Shown here: piece by piece, positions 1-6,664 of the stretch
Numbering within the stretch: position 1 is the first letter of the stretch
Layout: each line of letters starts with the position of its first letter
From: CAZUMH01 sp964621645
GTDB lineage: Bacteria > Zhuqueibacterota > QNDG01 > JAGLOF01
Assembly: GCA_964621645.1 (NCBI GenBank)
Contig: CAZUMH010000094.1
Location: 1-12,853 of the forward strand
DNA length: 12,853 bases
Direction of reading: 5' to 3'
Notes under the pieces: generated by a model
The model's input: the letters and a program-made list of their open reading frames with translations, nothing else
Told to the model about the DNA's origin: nothing
Databases searched by the model: none
Made by a program: the position numbers and the translations under genes

Positions 1-245
1 CCTGCACCCGGGGAGGATTCCCCTGTATTTCCTGCACCTCTCCCAAGTTTCCGGTTGGATTCGTTCCCTTCTTCGAAACAAGGAAAATAGGTGATATCCC
101 AACAACATTGCCGCTGGATGTGCCCAAAGCATGGTATGTGGGCATGAGCGGACTGGCTAAACTGGCCTGTCCGGAAAGGTTGAAGACCAATGCGGTTTCT
201 CACATTCCCTTATACGGCAGCCAGGAGAATAAAGAAGATGAGTAA
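1..245 (+). CDS. [NiFe]-hydrogenase small subunit, group 2 (HupU/HoxB-like), C-terminal fragment
   Basis: Only the last 80 codons are present (frame starting at base 3, stop TAA at 243-245). The visible part reads CTRGGFPCISCTSPKFP, a CxxxxxxCxxC iron-sulfur ligand group followed by the SPKFP region typical of the C-terminal half of hydrogenase small subunits. The subunit carries the Fe-S clusters that pass electrons to or from the NiFe site in the large subunit. After the cysteine motif there are only about 65 residues, ending in the charged tail GSQENKEDE, with no hydrophobic membrane anchor. That fits a soluble cytoplasmic enzyme or H2 sensor rather than a membrane-bound uptake hydrogenase. 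The last 8 bases overlap the start of the large subunit gene (ATGAGTAA), so the two are translationally coupled. The N-terminus, and hence presence or absence of a Tat signal, lies outside the window. Confidence 0.85.
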   Translation, partial: CTRGGFPCISCTSPKFPVGFVPFFETRKIGDIPTTLPLDVPKAWYVGMSGLAKLACPERLKTNAVSHIPLYGSQENKEDE

Positions 246-1716
246 TAAATCACCCCTTCGTATTACTCCCGTGCCGCGGGTTGAAGGGGATATAGATATA
301 GAAGTAGATATCAAAGATGGTCGCATCAAGGAAGCCAGGGTTTCCGGTATTCTTTTCCGTGGTTTTGAAAAACTCCTCTGCGGACGGGATCCCATGGATG
401 CCCTTGTCTTCGCTCCCCGCATCTGCGGTATCTGTTCTCTGGGTCAGTCCACCGCCGCCGCCGATCTTCTCGGTAATTTCTATGGGGTGGAAATGCCGCC
501 CAACGCCTACCATATCCGCAACATCCTTTTAGCCTCTGAAATAGTCATGAATCATCTGACTCATTTCTATTTACTATTCGGACGGGATCTGGTGCATCCC
601 CGTTTCAACGCTCATCCCCTTTATGAAGAACTGAAAGGGCGTTTTTCCGGGACCGATTCAATGGCGGCACGGGAGGCACTGCTGGCCCGCAGGCGTATCC
701 TTGAGATCGTGGGACTCCTGGGCGGGAAGTGGCCCAACAGTCTTGCCCTGCAACCGGGGGGAGTGACACGTTCTCTCAATTCCAGTGACATTATACGTGC
801 TTTAGGCGTCTGCCGGGAGAGCAGGGAATGGCTGGAACGGAGACTGCTGGGCGGTCCGATGGAAGGCTGGCTCGAGGTAACCAGCCTGGCAGAGGCGGAA
901 AAATGGCTGAACCGGCAGAACGGGGAAGCAAGCGACCTGGCGCTTTTCATCAGTCTGGCCCGGACCGAGAACCTGGCGGCCATGGGACAGGGGCCGGGTC
1001 GGTTTTTGAGTTTCGGCGGGTTTCGGCAGCCCGAAGGCGGGCACCTTTTCCCGGCCGGTGTTTTCGACGGGGGAAAGCGGCCCCTGGAAGCAGGTCTCAT
1101 CGGTGAGAATGTCAGCCATACCTGGCTGCAGGGATCACGTGAAGAACTGATCCATCCGGCCCGGGGGGAGACGCGCCGCTATGCCACCCGGGAGGAGGCA
1201 TATTCCTGGGCCAAAGCCCCCCGTTATGACGGGAAGCCGGCTGAAACGGGTCCTTTGGCCCGCATGCTGCTTGCCGATAATCCATTAATACGTGATGCGT
1301 TTTCAACCTTCGGTTCGACAATACTGACTCGCATGCTGGCCCGGATGCAGGAACTTGTTATCATCATCAAAGAGATGGAAGCGTGGCTGAACCGCATTGA
1401 TCCAATCGCTCCGTATTACACCAAACATGCCTCACGGGGCGAGGGGGAAGCGGCGGGAATGTGCGAGGTCAGCCGGGGCAGCCTGGGCCACTGGATGAGG
1501 GTGAAGAACGGTGTCATCGCCGCCTATCAGATAATTACCCCATCGACCTGGCATTTTTCGCCAAGGGATGCCGCCGGCCTTCCCGGGCCGCTGGAGTCAG
1601 CCCTGGTGGGCACGGAAGTTCGTGATCCGAATGATCCTGTCGAGCCGAACCTCATAGTCCGTTCCTTTGATCCGTGCCTCTTCTGTACAGTCCATAGTGT
1701 GAGATTCCATGACTGA
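238..1716 (+). CDS. [NiFe]-hydrogenase large subunit, group 2 (HupV/HoxC H2-sensor-like)
   Basis: This 492-residue protein carries the NiFe active site. The start is ATG 238 (MSNKSPLRITPVPRVEG), with AGGAG at 223-227 ten bases upstream; an upstream ATG at 190 in the same frame would only add residues encoded inside the small subunit gene. The ligand pairs are RICGICS (C63, C66) and DPCLFCTVH (C480, C483, H486). RICGICSLGQS, NHLTHFY, LLGGKWPNS, QPGGVTR and ITPSTWHFSPRDAAG are group 2 signatures, as in cyanobacterial HupL and in the HupV/HoxC H2 sensors, and differ from group 1 uptake enzymes. Only six residues (SVRFHD) follow H486. Catalytic enzymes usually carry a longer tail that a protease removes during maturation, whereas regulatory hydrogenases lack it, so I favour a sensor. 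The gene overlaps the next kinase gene by 8 bases, supporting a joint function. A group 2 uptake enzyme with an unusually short tail is the alternative. Confidence 0.92.
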   Translation: MSNKSPLRITPVPRVEGDIDIEVDIKDGRIKEARVSGILFRGFEKLLCGRDPMDALVFAPRICGICSLGQSTAAADLLGNFYGVEMPPNAYHIRNILLASEIVMNHLTHFYLLFGRDLVHPRFNAHPLYEELKGRFSGTDSMAAREALLARRRILEIVGLLGGKWPNSLALQPGGVTRSLNSSDIIRALGVCRESREWLERRLLGGPMEGWLEVTSLAEAEKWLNRQNGEASDLALFISLARTENLAAMGQGPGRFLSFGGFRQPEGGHLFPAGVFDGGKRPLEAGLIGENVSHTWLQGSREELIHPARGETRRYATREEAYSWAKAPRYDGKPAETGPLARMLLADNPLIRDAFSTFGSTILTRMLARMQELVIIIKEMEAWLNRIDPIAPYYTKHASRGEGEAAGMCEVSRGSLGHWMRVKNGVIAAYQIITPSTWHFSPRDAAGLPGPLESALVGTEVRDPNDPVEPNLIVRSFDPCLFCTVHSVRFHD

Positions 1717-3028
1717 AAAAATACGCCATATCCTCGATATTCCCTCCACAAGTGATGTACAGGAAAAAATGTGGATCGGCATTATCCAGAAGATGGAAAT
1801 ACTCTACGCCCAGCTGGCCCAGACAACAACCGAGTATGAAAAAAAGAACCAGGAATTACTGGAAACCAAGGAATTGACGGACACCATCATGCGCAGCATG
1901 GTGGATGCCATGATCGTACTCGATTCCCGGGGGGTGATCAGAGTAGTAAATCGGGCTACCCGGGAATTAACCGGGTATCGGGAAGATGATCTCATCGGTC
2001 AGCCCATGGAGATCATTTTCGCGGATCCGCAGCGAAACAACGGACTGTCTTTTCGCGGTCCCAGGATTCAGCGGCTTTTCAGAGAGGGTTCGACTCTGGA
2101 TACGGAAATCAATTTTACCGACAAATCCGGGGAACAGATCCCCCTCTCTCTCAATGTCTCTCTGATGAAGGATGCCACGGATGATATCACCGGTGTTCTG
2201 ATTGTCGCCCGGGACCTGCGTCAGACTAAAAAACTCCTGGCAGAGGCGGCGGCGGCCGAAGCTCATCGGGCCAAGGCGGCTGAGCTGGAGAAAGCGAACC
2301 GGGAGCTGCGGGAGCTCCAGGCACAGCTCATCCAGGCCGAAAAAATGGCCTCATTGGGTAAGCTGGCGGCGGGCGTCGCTCATGAGATCAACAATCCCCT
2401 GGGTGGCATCATGATGTANNNNNNNNNNATGTACAGTCATCTCCTTCTGGAAGATACGCCTGAGAGCGACAGCCGCTGGGAAAATCTTGGGAAGATTACG
2501 GAACTGGCCAAACGGTCTAAAAAAATCGTCAAGAACCTGCTCGATTTTGCCCGTCAGTCCGAACCGCATGCCGAAAGTCATAATATCAACGACATTCTGG
2601 AAGGCATCCTGACTATTCTGGAAAAGCAGGTCCTCTTTCACAACATCACCGTCATCCGAAAGTTCCAGCCGCATCTGCCCGAGGTCATGGTCGATGCCGG
2701 CGAGATTCAGCAGGTGTTTATGAATATGATAATCAATGCCGCCGAAGCTATGGAAGGCCATGGAAAACTGACCCTGGAAACAAGCAGCGATCAGCAGAAG
2801 CAATGGGTGATCTGCCGGATCATCGATACCGGATGCGGCATCGCCAGGGAGCACCTGAGCCAGCTTTTCGAGCCTTTCTTCACCACCAAGGAGCCGGGGA
2901 AGGGGACCGGTCTGGGGCTCTCGATATGCTACGGGATTATCAGAAGACATAAAGGGAAAATCGAGGTGGAGAGTGAACCGGGTCGGGGCACGGTCTTCAC
3001 TATTTATTTTCCTTTGGAGGATGCATAG
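1709..3028 (+). CDS. Soluble PAS-domain histidine kinase (HupT/HoxJ-like partner of the hydrogenase)
   Basis: A 439-residue protein as written, with no transmembrane segment. Order of parts: a short charged helical N-terminus (1-58), a PAS domain (about 60-175, with IMRSMVDAMIVLDSRG and VNRATRELTGY), a coiled coil rich in Ala/Glu/Leu (about 176-213), the dimerisation/phosphoacceptor helix with AAGVAHEINNPL (H225), and an ATPase domain with the N box NAAEAM (N343), DTGCGI, FEPFFTTK and GTGLGLSI. PAS kinases of this layout receive the H2 signal from HupUV/HoxBC by direct contact. Here the gene overlaps the hydrogenase large subunit by 8 bases (ATGACTGA), which suggests the same partnership. A 10-N gap at 2419-2428 lies just after the H box and probably adds five false codons. 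Function as an autokinase is secure by family; H2 as its signal is inference from context. Confidence 0.9.
   Translation: MTEKIRHILDIPSTSDVQEKMWIGIIQKMEILYAQLAQTTTEYEKKNQELLETKELTDTIMRSMVDAMIVLDSRGVIRVVNRATRELTGYREDDLIGQPMEIIFADPQRNNGLSFRGPRIQRLFREGSTLDTEINFTDKSGEQIPLSLNVSLMKDATDDITGVLIVARDLRQTKKLLAEAAAAEAHRAKAAELEKANRELRELQAQLIQAEKMASLGKLAAGVAHEINNPLGGIMMXXXXMYSHLLLEDTPESDSRWENLGKITELAKRSKKIVKNLLDFARQSEPHAESHNINDILEGILTILEKQVLFHNITVIRKFQPHLPEVMVDAGEIQQVFMNMIINAAEAMEGHGKLTLETSSDQQKQWVICRIIDTGCGIAREHLSQLFEPFFTTKEPGKGTGLGLSICYGIIRRHKGKIEVESEPGRGTVFTIYFPLEDA
2419..2428. other. Scaffold gap of 10 N, probably spurious
   Basis: Ten N interrupt the histidine kinase gene. The five bases before the gap (ATGTA) are the same as the five after it. 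Collapsing that overlap gives PLGGIMMYSHLLLED, which fits the usual spacing of the HisKA helix (PL-x2-I-x2-Y-x2-LL). The gap most likely marks two contigs that overlap by five bases, so no sequence is missing and the true protein would be about 434 residues. Confidence 0.8.
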
Positions 3029-4141
3029 ATGGATAAACCGTGCCGGATTCTGGTCATCGACGACGAGGAGGCCATGCGGGACAGTTGCCGTCAGGTTCTG
3101 ACCAGAGCCGGATATGAAGTGGATCTGGCCAGCAATGGCGAGAAGGGACTGGAACAGGTCCGTAGCTTCGCACCCGATCTGGTCCTTCTGGATCNNNNNN
3201 NNNNTTTGAGCGGGACCGAGGTGCTGGAACAGCTGCCCGCGATAGACCCTCATCTGATTACCGTGGTAATTACCGGTTACGCCACGGTGGAATCCGCAGT
3301 GGAAGCCATGAAACAGGGGGCGTACGACTACCTGCCGAAGCCCTTTTCTCCGGAAGAATTGCGTATCATCGTGCGGCGAGGCCTGGAGCGGCGTCGCTAT
3401 ATGCTGGAAACGGAGCGGCTGCTGAGGGAAAAGGAGATGATGAGAAAGAATTTTGTTTCTCTGGTATCCCACGAACTCCGTTCCCCGCTGGCAGCGATTC
3501 AGCAGAATCTTATCGTTATCACCAGCAGCCTGGCCAAAGACATCCCGGAGCAGCCGCTGCAGATGCTGGAACGTATGAAAGCAAGGATTAAGGGCCTGAT
3601 AACCCTGATAAGCGACTGGCTCAATCTCTCCCGCATCGAATCCGGTGAGTTTCTGACCGGAATGGAAGAAGTCGATCTTATCGAGGTCCTCAACGACGTA
3701 ACCGACCTGCTGGCACCCCTGGCTCAGGAAAAAGAGGTCATCCTTCATAATGAAGCACCCTCTTCTTTCCCGAAGCTGAAAGGCACCCGCGAGATCCTGA
3801 CCATGCTGCTGGTAAACCTGGTGCAGAATGGTATTAAATACAATCGTAAAGGCGGATCGGTGACCATGACGGTGAAGCGGGAAGCACCGGAACTGGCACT
3901 CATTACCGTAGGTGATACGGGAATAGGCATCCCCAAAGACAAACTTCCCTATATATTCGAACAGTTTTACCGGGCCAAGCAGAAGGGAAGCGAAGTCGAG
4001 GGCAGTGGCCTGGGACTTTCCATTGTCCACCTTATCGTGGAGGCCCTGCAGGGATCGATCCAGGTTGAGTCGGAGGAGAATAAAGGAACCACTTTTGCCG
4101 TAAGACTATCACTGGCACCCCAAACGAACAAGGAGGAGTAG
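3029..4141 (+). CDS. Receiver-histidine kinase hybrid (REC-HisKA-HATPase)
   Basis: A soluble 370-residue protein (as written) that begins right after the stop of the PAS kinase, with GGAGG at 3016-3020. The N-terminal receiver (about 5-120) has the acidic pair D11/D12, the phosphoacceptor D55, T82 and K104 (LPKPF). A helical linker leads to the phosphoacceptor helix SHELRSPL (H148), then an ATPase domain with the N box NLVQNGIKYN (N267), DTGIGIP, FEQFYRAK and GSGLGLSI. The order receiver first, kinase second means its kinase activity can be set by phosphorylation from another kinase, most simply the PAS kinase upstream. It would then pass phosphate to the receiver-only proteins encoded downstream. 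No sensor domain, membrane segment or DNA-binding domain is present. A 10-N gap removes the residues just after D55. The pathway order is inference. Confidence 0.9.
   Translation: MDKPCRILVIDDEEAMRDSCRQVLTRAGYEVDLASNGEKGLEQVRSFAPDLVLLDXXXXLSGTEVLEQLPAIDPHLITVVITGYATVESAVEAMKQGAYDYLPKPFSPEELRIIVRRGLERRRYMLETERLLREKEMMRKNFVSLVSHELRSPLAAIQQNLIVITSSLAKDIPEQPLQMLERMKARIKGLITLISDWLNLSRIESGEFLTGMEEVDLIEVLNDVTDLLAPLAQEKEVILHNEAPSSFPKLKGTREILTMLLVNLVQNGIKYNRKGGSVTMTVKREAPELALITVGDTGIGIPKDKLPYIFEQFYRAKQKGSEVEGSGLGLSIVHLIVEALQGSIQVESEENKGTTFAVRLSLAPQTNKEE
3195..3204. other. Scaffold gap of 10 N inside the receiver domain
   Basis: The gap follows the phosphoacceptor Asp codon (3191-3193) and precedes LSGTEVLEQL. 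As written, four unknown residues separate D55 from LSG, but the usual receiver pattern (D-x-x-M-P-x-L-S-G) has five. The frame stays open with 10 N, and would also with 13, so the true missing length is probably 13 bases. Unlike the first gap, the flanks show no overlap, so real sequence is missing. Confidence 0.75.
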
Positions 4142-4151
4142 AAGCGATCTT

Positions 4152-5357
4152 ATGAAGACATTGGTATTAAACTGTGGAAGTTCATCACTGAAGTTTCAGC
4201 TCTATAATATGGACACCGAAGAGGTATTGATCAAAGGTATTGTTGAGAATATCGGCGCCAAAGAGAGCGGACTAAAGTATCAAAAACCGGGGGCGGAAAA
4301 GGTACAGGAAGAACACGCTGTCCTGGACCATGACCAGGCCATCAAACTAGTGCAGGAGACGCTTTGCCATCCGGAACACGGCTGTCTTGAAAGCATCCAC
4401 GAAATCGAGACAATCGGTCACCGGGTAGTCCATGGAGCTGAAACTTTCACCGGATCGGTCCTGATCACAGAAGCCGTTCTGAAGAAATTGAAGGAGTGCG
4501 TGCGATTCGCGCCGCTGCATAATCCCCCCAATATCAAGGGAATACAGGCGTCCCTTTGGCAGTTTCCCTTTGCCCGCCAGGTTGCGGTGTTCGATACTGC
4601 CTTTCACCAGACCATGGAACCCCACGCTTACCTGTACGGGCTCCCCTATGAATGGTACAAGAAGAAGGGTATTCGACGCTACGGATTTCACGGCACTTCG
4701 CATAATTACGTGGCCCGTGAGGCGGCCCGCATCCTGGAAAAGCCGTTCGAATCATTGAAAATTGTCATCTGTCATATCGGCAGCGGAGCCAGCATGGCTG
4801 CCGTCAGGGAAGGGAAGTCAATCGATACATCGATGGGATTTACTCCTCTGGAAGGAATGATCATGGCAACCCGCTGTGGTGATATCGATCCGGCTATCCC
4901 GCTGTATATGATCGAAGAAGAAGGATTGACAACGCATCAGATGGATGAGATACTGAATAAGAAAAGCGGCATGGCGGGACTCACGGGCGGTGAGATCAAC
5001 ATGATGGTCGTGGAGAGAAAGGCCCTGAAAGGAGACCGCCAGCATTTACTGGCGCTCGCGGTGCAAACGTACCGGGTGAAGAAATATATCGGCGCCTATG
5101 CAGCGGCCATGGGCGGACTGGACTGTGTCGTCTTTACAGCCGGAGTGGGGGAGAATTCCCCGATTTTCCGCGAAATGGCCTGTTCGGATCTCGAGTTTTT
5201 GGGCATAGAGCTGGATCCGAATGCTAATGAAAAGAATGCCATCCAGATCAGTGTGGGGCCGACGCCGGTATTGGTCATCCCCACCAACGAAGAGCTGGCC
5301 ATCGCCAGGGAATCGCTCATGGTTCTGGAAGAAGAAGTAAAATTGAGGAAAAAATGA
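4152..5357 (+). CDS. ackA: Acetate kinase
   Basis: This 401-residue enzyme interconverts acetate + ATP and acetyl phosphate + ADP in the cytoplasm. It begins LVLNCGSSSLKF, the phosphate-binding start of the family, and has RYGFHGTSH, HIGSGASM, DTSMGFTPLEG and ATRCGDIDP. Residues known from the Methanosarcina thermophila enzyme fall at the same numbers here: N7, S10, S12, R91, H123, D148, H180 and R241, with the C-terminal Glu in PTNEEL (380/381). The protein should be active. The gene starts 10 bases after the hybrid kinase (AGGAGGAG at 4131-4138) and shares ATGA with the following receiver gene, so it lies inside a signalling operon rather than beside a pta gene. No separate phosphotransacetylase gene is seen in the window. 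Acetyl phosphate can phosphorylate some receiver domains, which makes this position suggestive. Confidence 0.97.
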   Translation: MKTLVLNCGSSSLKFQLYNMDTEEVLIKGIVENIGAKESGLKYQKPGAEKVQEEHAVLDHDQAIKLVQETLCHPEHGCLESIHEIETIGHRVVHGAETFTGSVLITEAVLKKLKECVRFAPLHNPPNIKGIQASLWQFPFARQVAVFDTAFHQTMEPHAYLYGLPYEWYKKKGIRRYGFHGTSHNYVAREAARILEKPFESLKIVICHIGSGASMAAVREGKSIDTSMGFTPLEGMIMATRCGDIDPAIPLYMIEEEGLTTHQMDEILNKKSGMAGLTGGEINMMVVERKALKGDRQHLLALAVQTYRVKKYIGAYAAAMGGLDCVVFTAGVGENSPIFREMACSDLEFLGIELDPNANEKNAIQISVGPTPVLVIPTNEELAIARESLMVLEEEVKLRKK

Positions 5358-5764
5358 AGAAAAAAATACTTATTGTTGATGATGATACAGACTATATCAA
5401 GGCTATCCGATTCATTCTGGATGAAGCTGGATTTGAGTGTTGTGAAGCTCATTCTGCAGCGGACGGGATTGATTCCGTTCATGGAGAAAAACCTGATCTC
5501 ATTATCCTGGATGGCATGATGGAGGACATTTCGGCCGGATTTCGTTTTACCAAAGAGTTGAAGGAGCATGGACAAAAGTCGGAAATACCGATCCTCATGA
5601 TCTCCAGCATCCAGGAACTGACCGGCTTGAATTTTATGGACCGGGCCGGCAGTGAGCTGCTGCCAGTTGACGCGTTTTTGCCAAAGCCGGTCGAGAGTGA
5701 TGAGCTTCTGGATAAGATCGGCCAGTTGATATCATATAACCGCTTTCAATCGACTAATCCTTAG
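5354..5764 (+). CDS. Single-domain response regulator (receiver only)
   Basis: A 136-residue protein made of one receiver domain, with the acidic cluster D9-D11, phosphoacceptor D53 (LIILD), Ser in place of the usual Thr (MISS) and Lys in LPKP. It has no output domain, so it must act by binding a partner or by passing phosphate on, as CheY- or Spo0F-type proteins do. The stretch between the Ser/Thr position and the conserved Lys is 27 residues, five more than the CheY spacing of 22; the two receivers of the next protein share this. Usual MP after the acceptor Asp is replaced by GMMED. The start ATG overlaps the ackA stop (ATGA), with GAGGA at 5345-5349, so its synthesis is coupled to acetate kinase. 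Confidence 0.9.
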   Translation: MKKKILIVDDDTDYIKAIRFILDEAGFECCEAHSAADGIDSVHGEKPDLIILDGMMEDISAGFRFTKELKEHGQKSEIPILMISSIQELTGLNFMDRAGSELLPVDAFLPKPVESDELLDKIGQLISYNRFQSTNP

Positions 5765-5775
5765 AGGAGGGTGTT

Positions 5776-6576
5776 GTGGAAAAGAAAAAAATATTGCTTG
5801 TCGACGATGATGCTGATTTTCGGAATGCCGTGGCGGCCGGCCTGAAAGCACAGAATTTTGAGGTGGTTACCGCGGCGGACGGAGAGGAGGGAGTGAATGC
5901 AGCGCTGAAGGAATCTCCGGATCTGGTAGTGCTGGATGTGATGATGCCCCGCAAAGACGGTTATTCCGCCTGCGCGGAACTGAAGGAAAACGACAGCACC
6001 CGGGCTATCCCGGTGCTGATCCTTACCTCCCTGGGTGATCAAAAGTCCGGATTGACCGCTCCCGCGGCCGTTGCTTCCGGACATGGGGCTGATGCCTACC
6101 TTGAAAAACCGGTGGACCCGGATACGCTTGCTGCCAAAGCCCGTGAGCTTATCGAGGCCAGTGAAGCTGAAAACAAGGATGCCTCCCATGTACTTATCAT
6201 TGACGATGATACAGATTTTACGCAGGCACTGAAAGTCGTTCTGGCTCAGGCCGGGTACCGGATCAGTTCAGCAGCGACGGGTGAGGAGGGGCTGCTTGCG
6301 GTCCGGGCTCAGCAGCCGGATCTTGTGATACTCGATGTCATGCTTCCGGGTATGGACGGATTCAAGGTATGCCGGGAACTGAAGAGTGATGAAAAAACGA
6401 AGGGTATTCCCGTCATCATCCTGACAGCCATGGCCGATAAGATGGCCGAAGCTGATTACGGCAAGGCGATTGCCGTAACTCACCAGGCGGATGAGTACAT
6501 GGAAAAGCCGGTGGAGGCAAGTGAGCTTCTTAAAAAGGTCAAGAAGTTCATCGGACCTTCCCGGAGACTTGTTTGA
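5776..6576 (+). CDS. Tandem-receiver response regulator (REC-REC, no output domain)
   Basis: A 266-residue protein of two receiver domains joined by a short linker (about 128-136). Domain 1 has D10-D12, acceptor D54 and Lys in LEKP; domain 2 has IIDDD, acceptor D187 and Lys in MEKP. Both keep Thr at the switch position and both have the long 27-residue Thr-to-Lys segment seen in the receiver encoded just upstream. Both look able to be phosphorylated. No DNA-binding, enzymatic or Hpt domain follows. The start is GTG 5776, set by AGAGGAGG at 5763-5770 five bases before it; no other in-frame start fits. It is the last gene of the packed run, 11 bases after the single receiver, and could be the phosphorelay end point acting by protein contact. 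Confidence 0.9.
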   Translation: MEKKKILLVDDDADFRNAVAAGLKAQNFEVVTAADGEEGVNAALKESPDLVVLDVMMPRKDGYSACAELKENDSTRAIPVLILTSLGDQKSGLTAPAAVASGHGADAYLEKPVDPDTLAAKARELIEASEAENKDASHVLIIDDDTDFTQALKVVLAQAGYRISSAATGEEGLLAVRAQQPDLVILDVMLPGMDGFKVCRELKSDEKTKGIPVIILTAMADKMAEADYGKAIAVTHQADEYMEKPVEASELLKKVKKFIGPSRRLV

Positions 6577-6612
6577 AAGGGAAAAAGGAGGCGAGTAAAT
6601 CATTTCGCCCGC

Positions 6613-6640
6613 TTGTTCCCAGCATTATTTTATGAATAAT
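6613..6640 (+). promoter_or_regulatory. Possible sigma-70-type promoter for the malic enzyme gene
   Basis: The 88-base gap before the malic enzyme holds TTGTTC (6613-6618), 16 bases, then AATAAT (6635-6640), which matches the -10 consensus at five of six positions. Initiation near 6647 would give a short leader carrying GGAGGA (6655-6660) before ATG 6665. A weak 5-bp inverted repeat (GGCGA 6590-6594, TCGCC 6605-6609) lies just upstream. The -35 match is poor, so read-through from the sensor operon is also possible. Confidence 0.35.
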
Positions 6641-6664
6641 TCGAAAGGATAACTGGAGGAAAGC

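Noticed and set aside
190..237. Upstream in-frame ATG as the start of the hydrogenase large subunit
   Set aside because: It would add 16 residues unlike the family and lies deep inside the small subunit gene without a ribosome site. ATG 238 has AGGAG at 223-227 and begins the conserved N-terminus.
2351..4030. Long - strand open frame of over 550 codons
   Set aside because: It runs opposite two clear kinase genes, crosses both N gaps and shows no recognisable domain; it is a by-product of their codon use.
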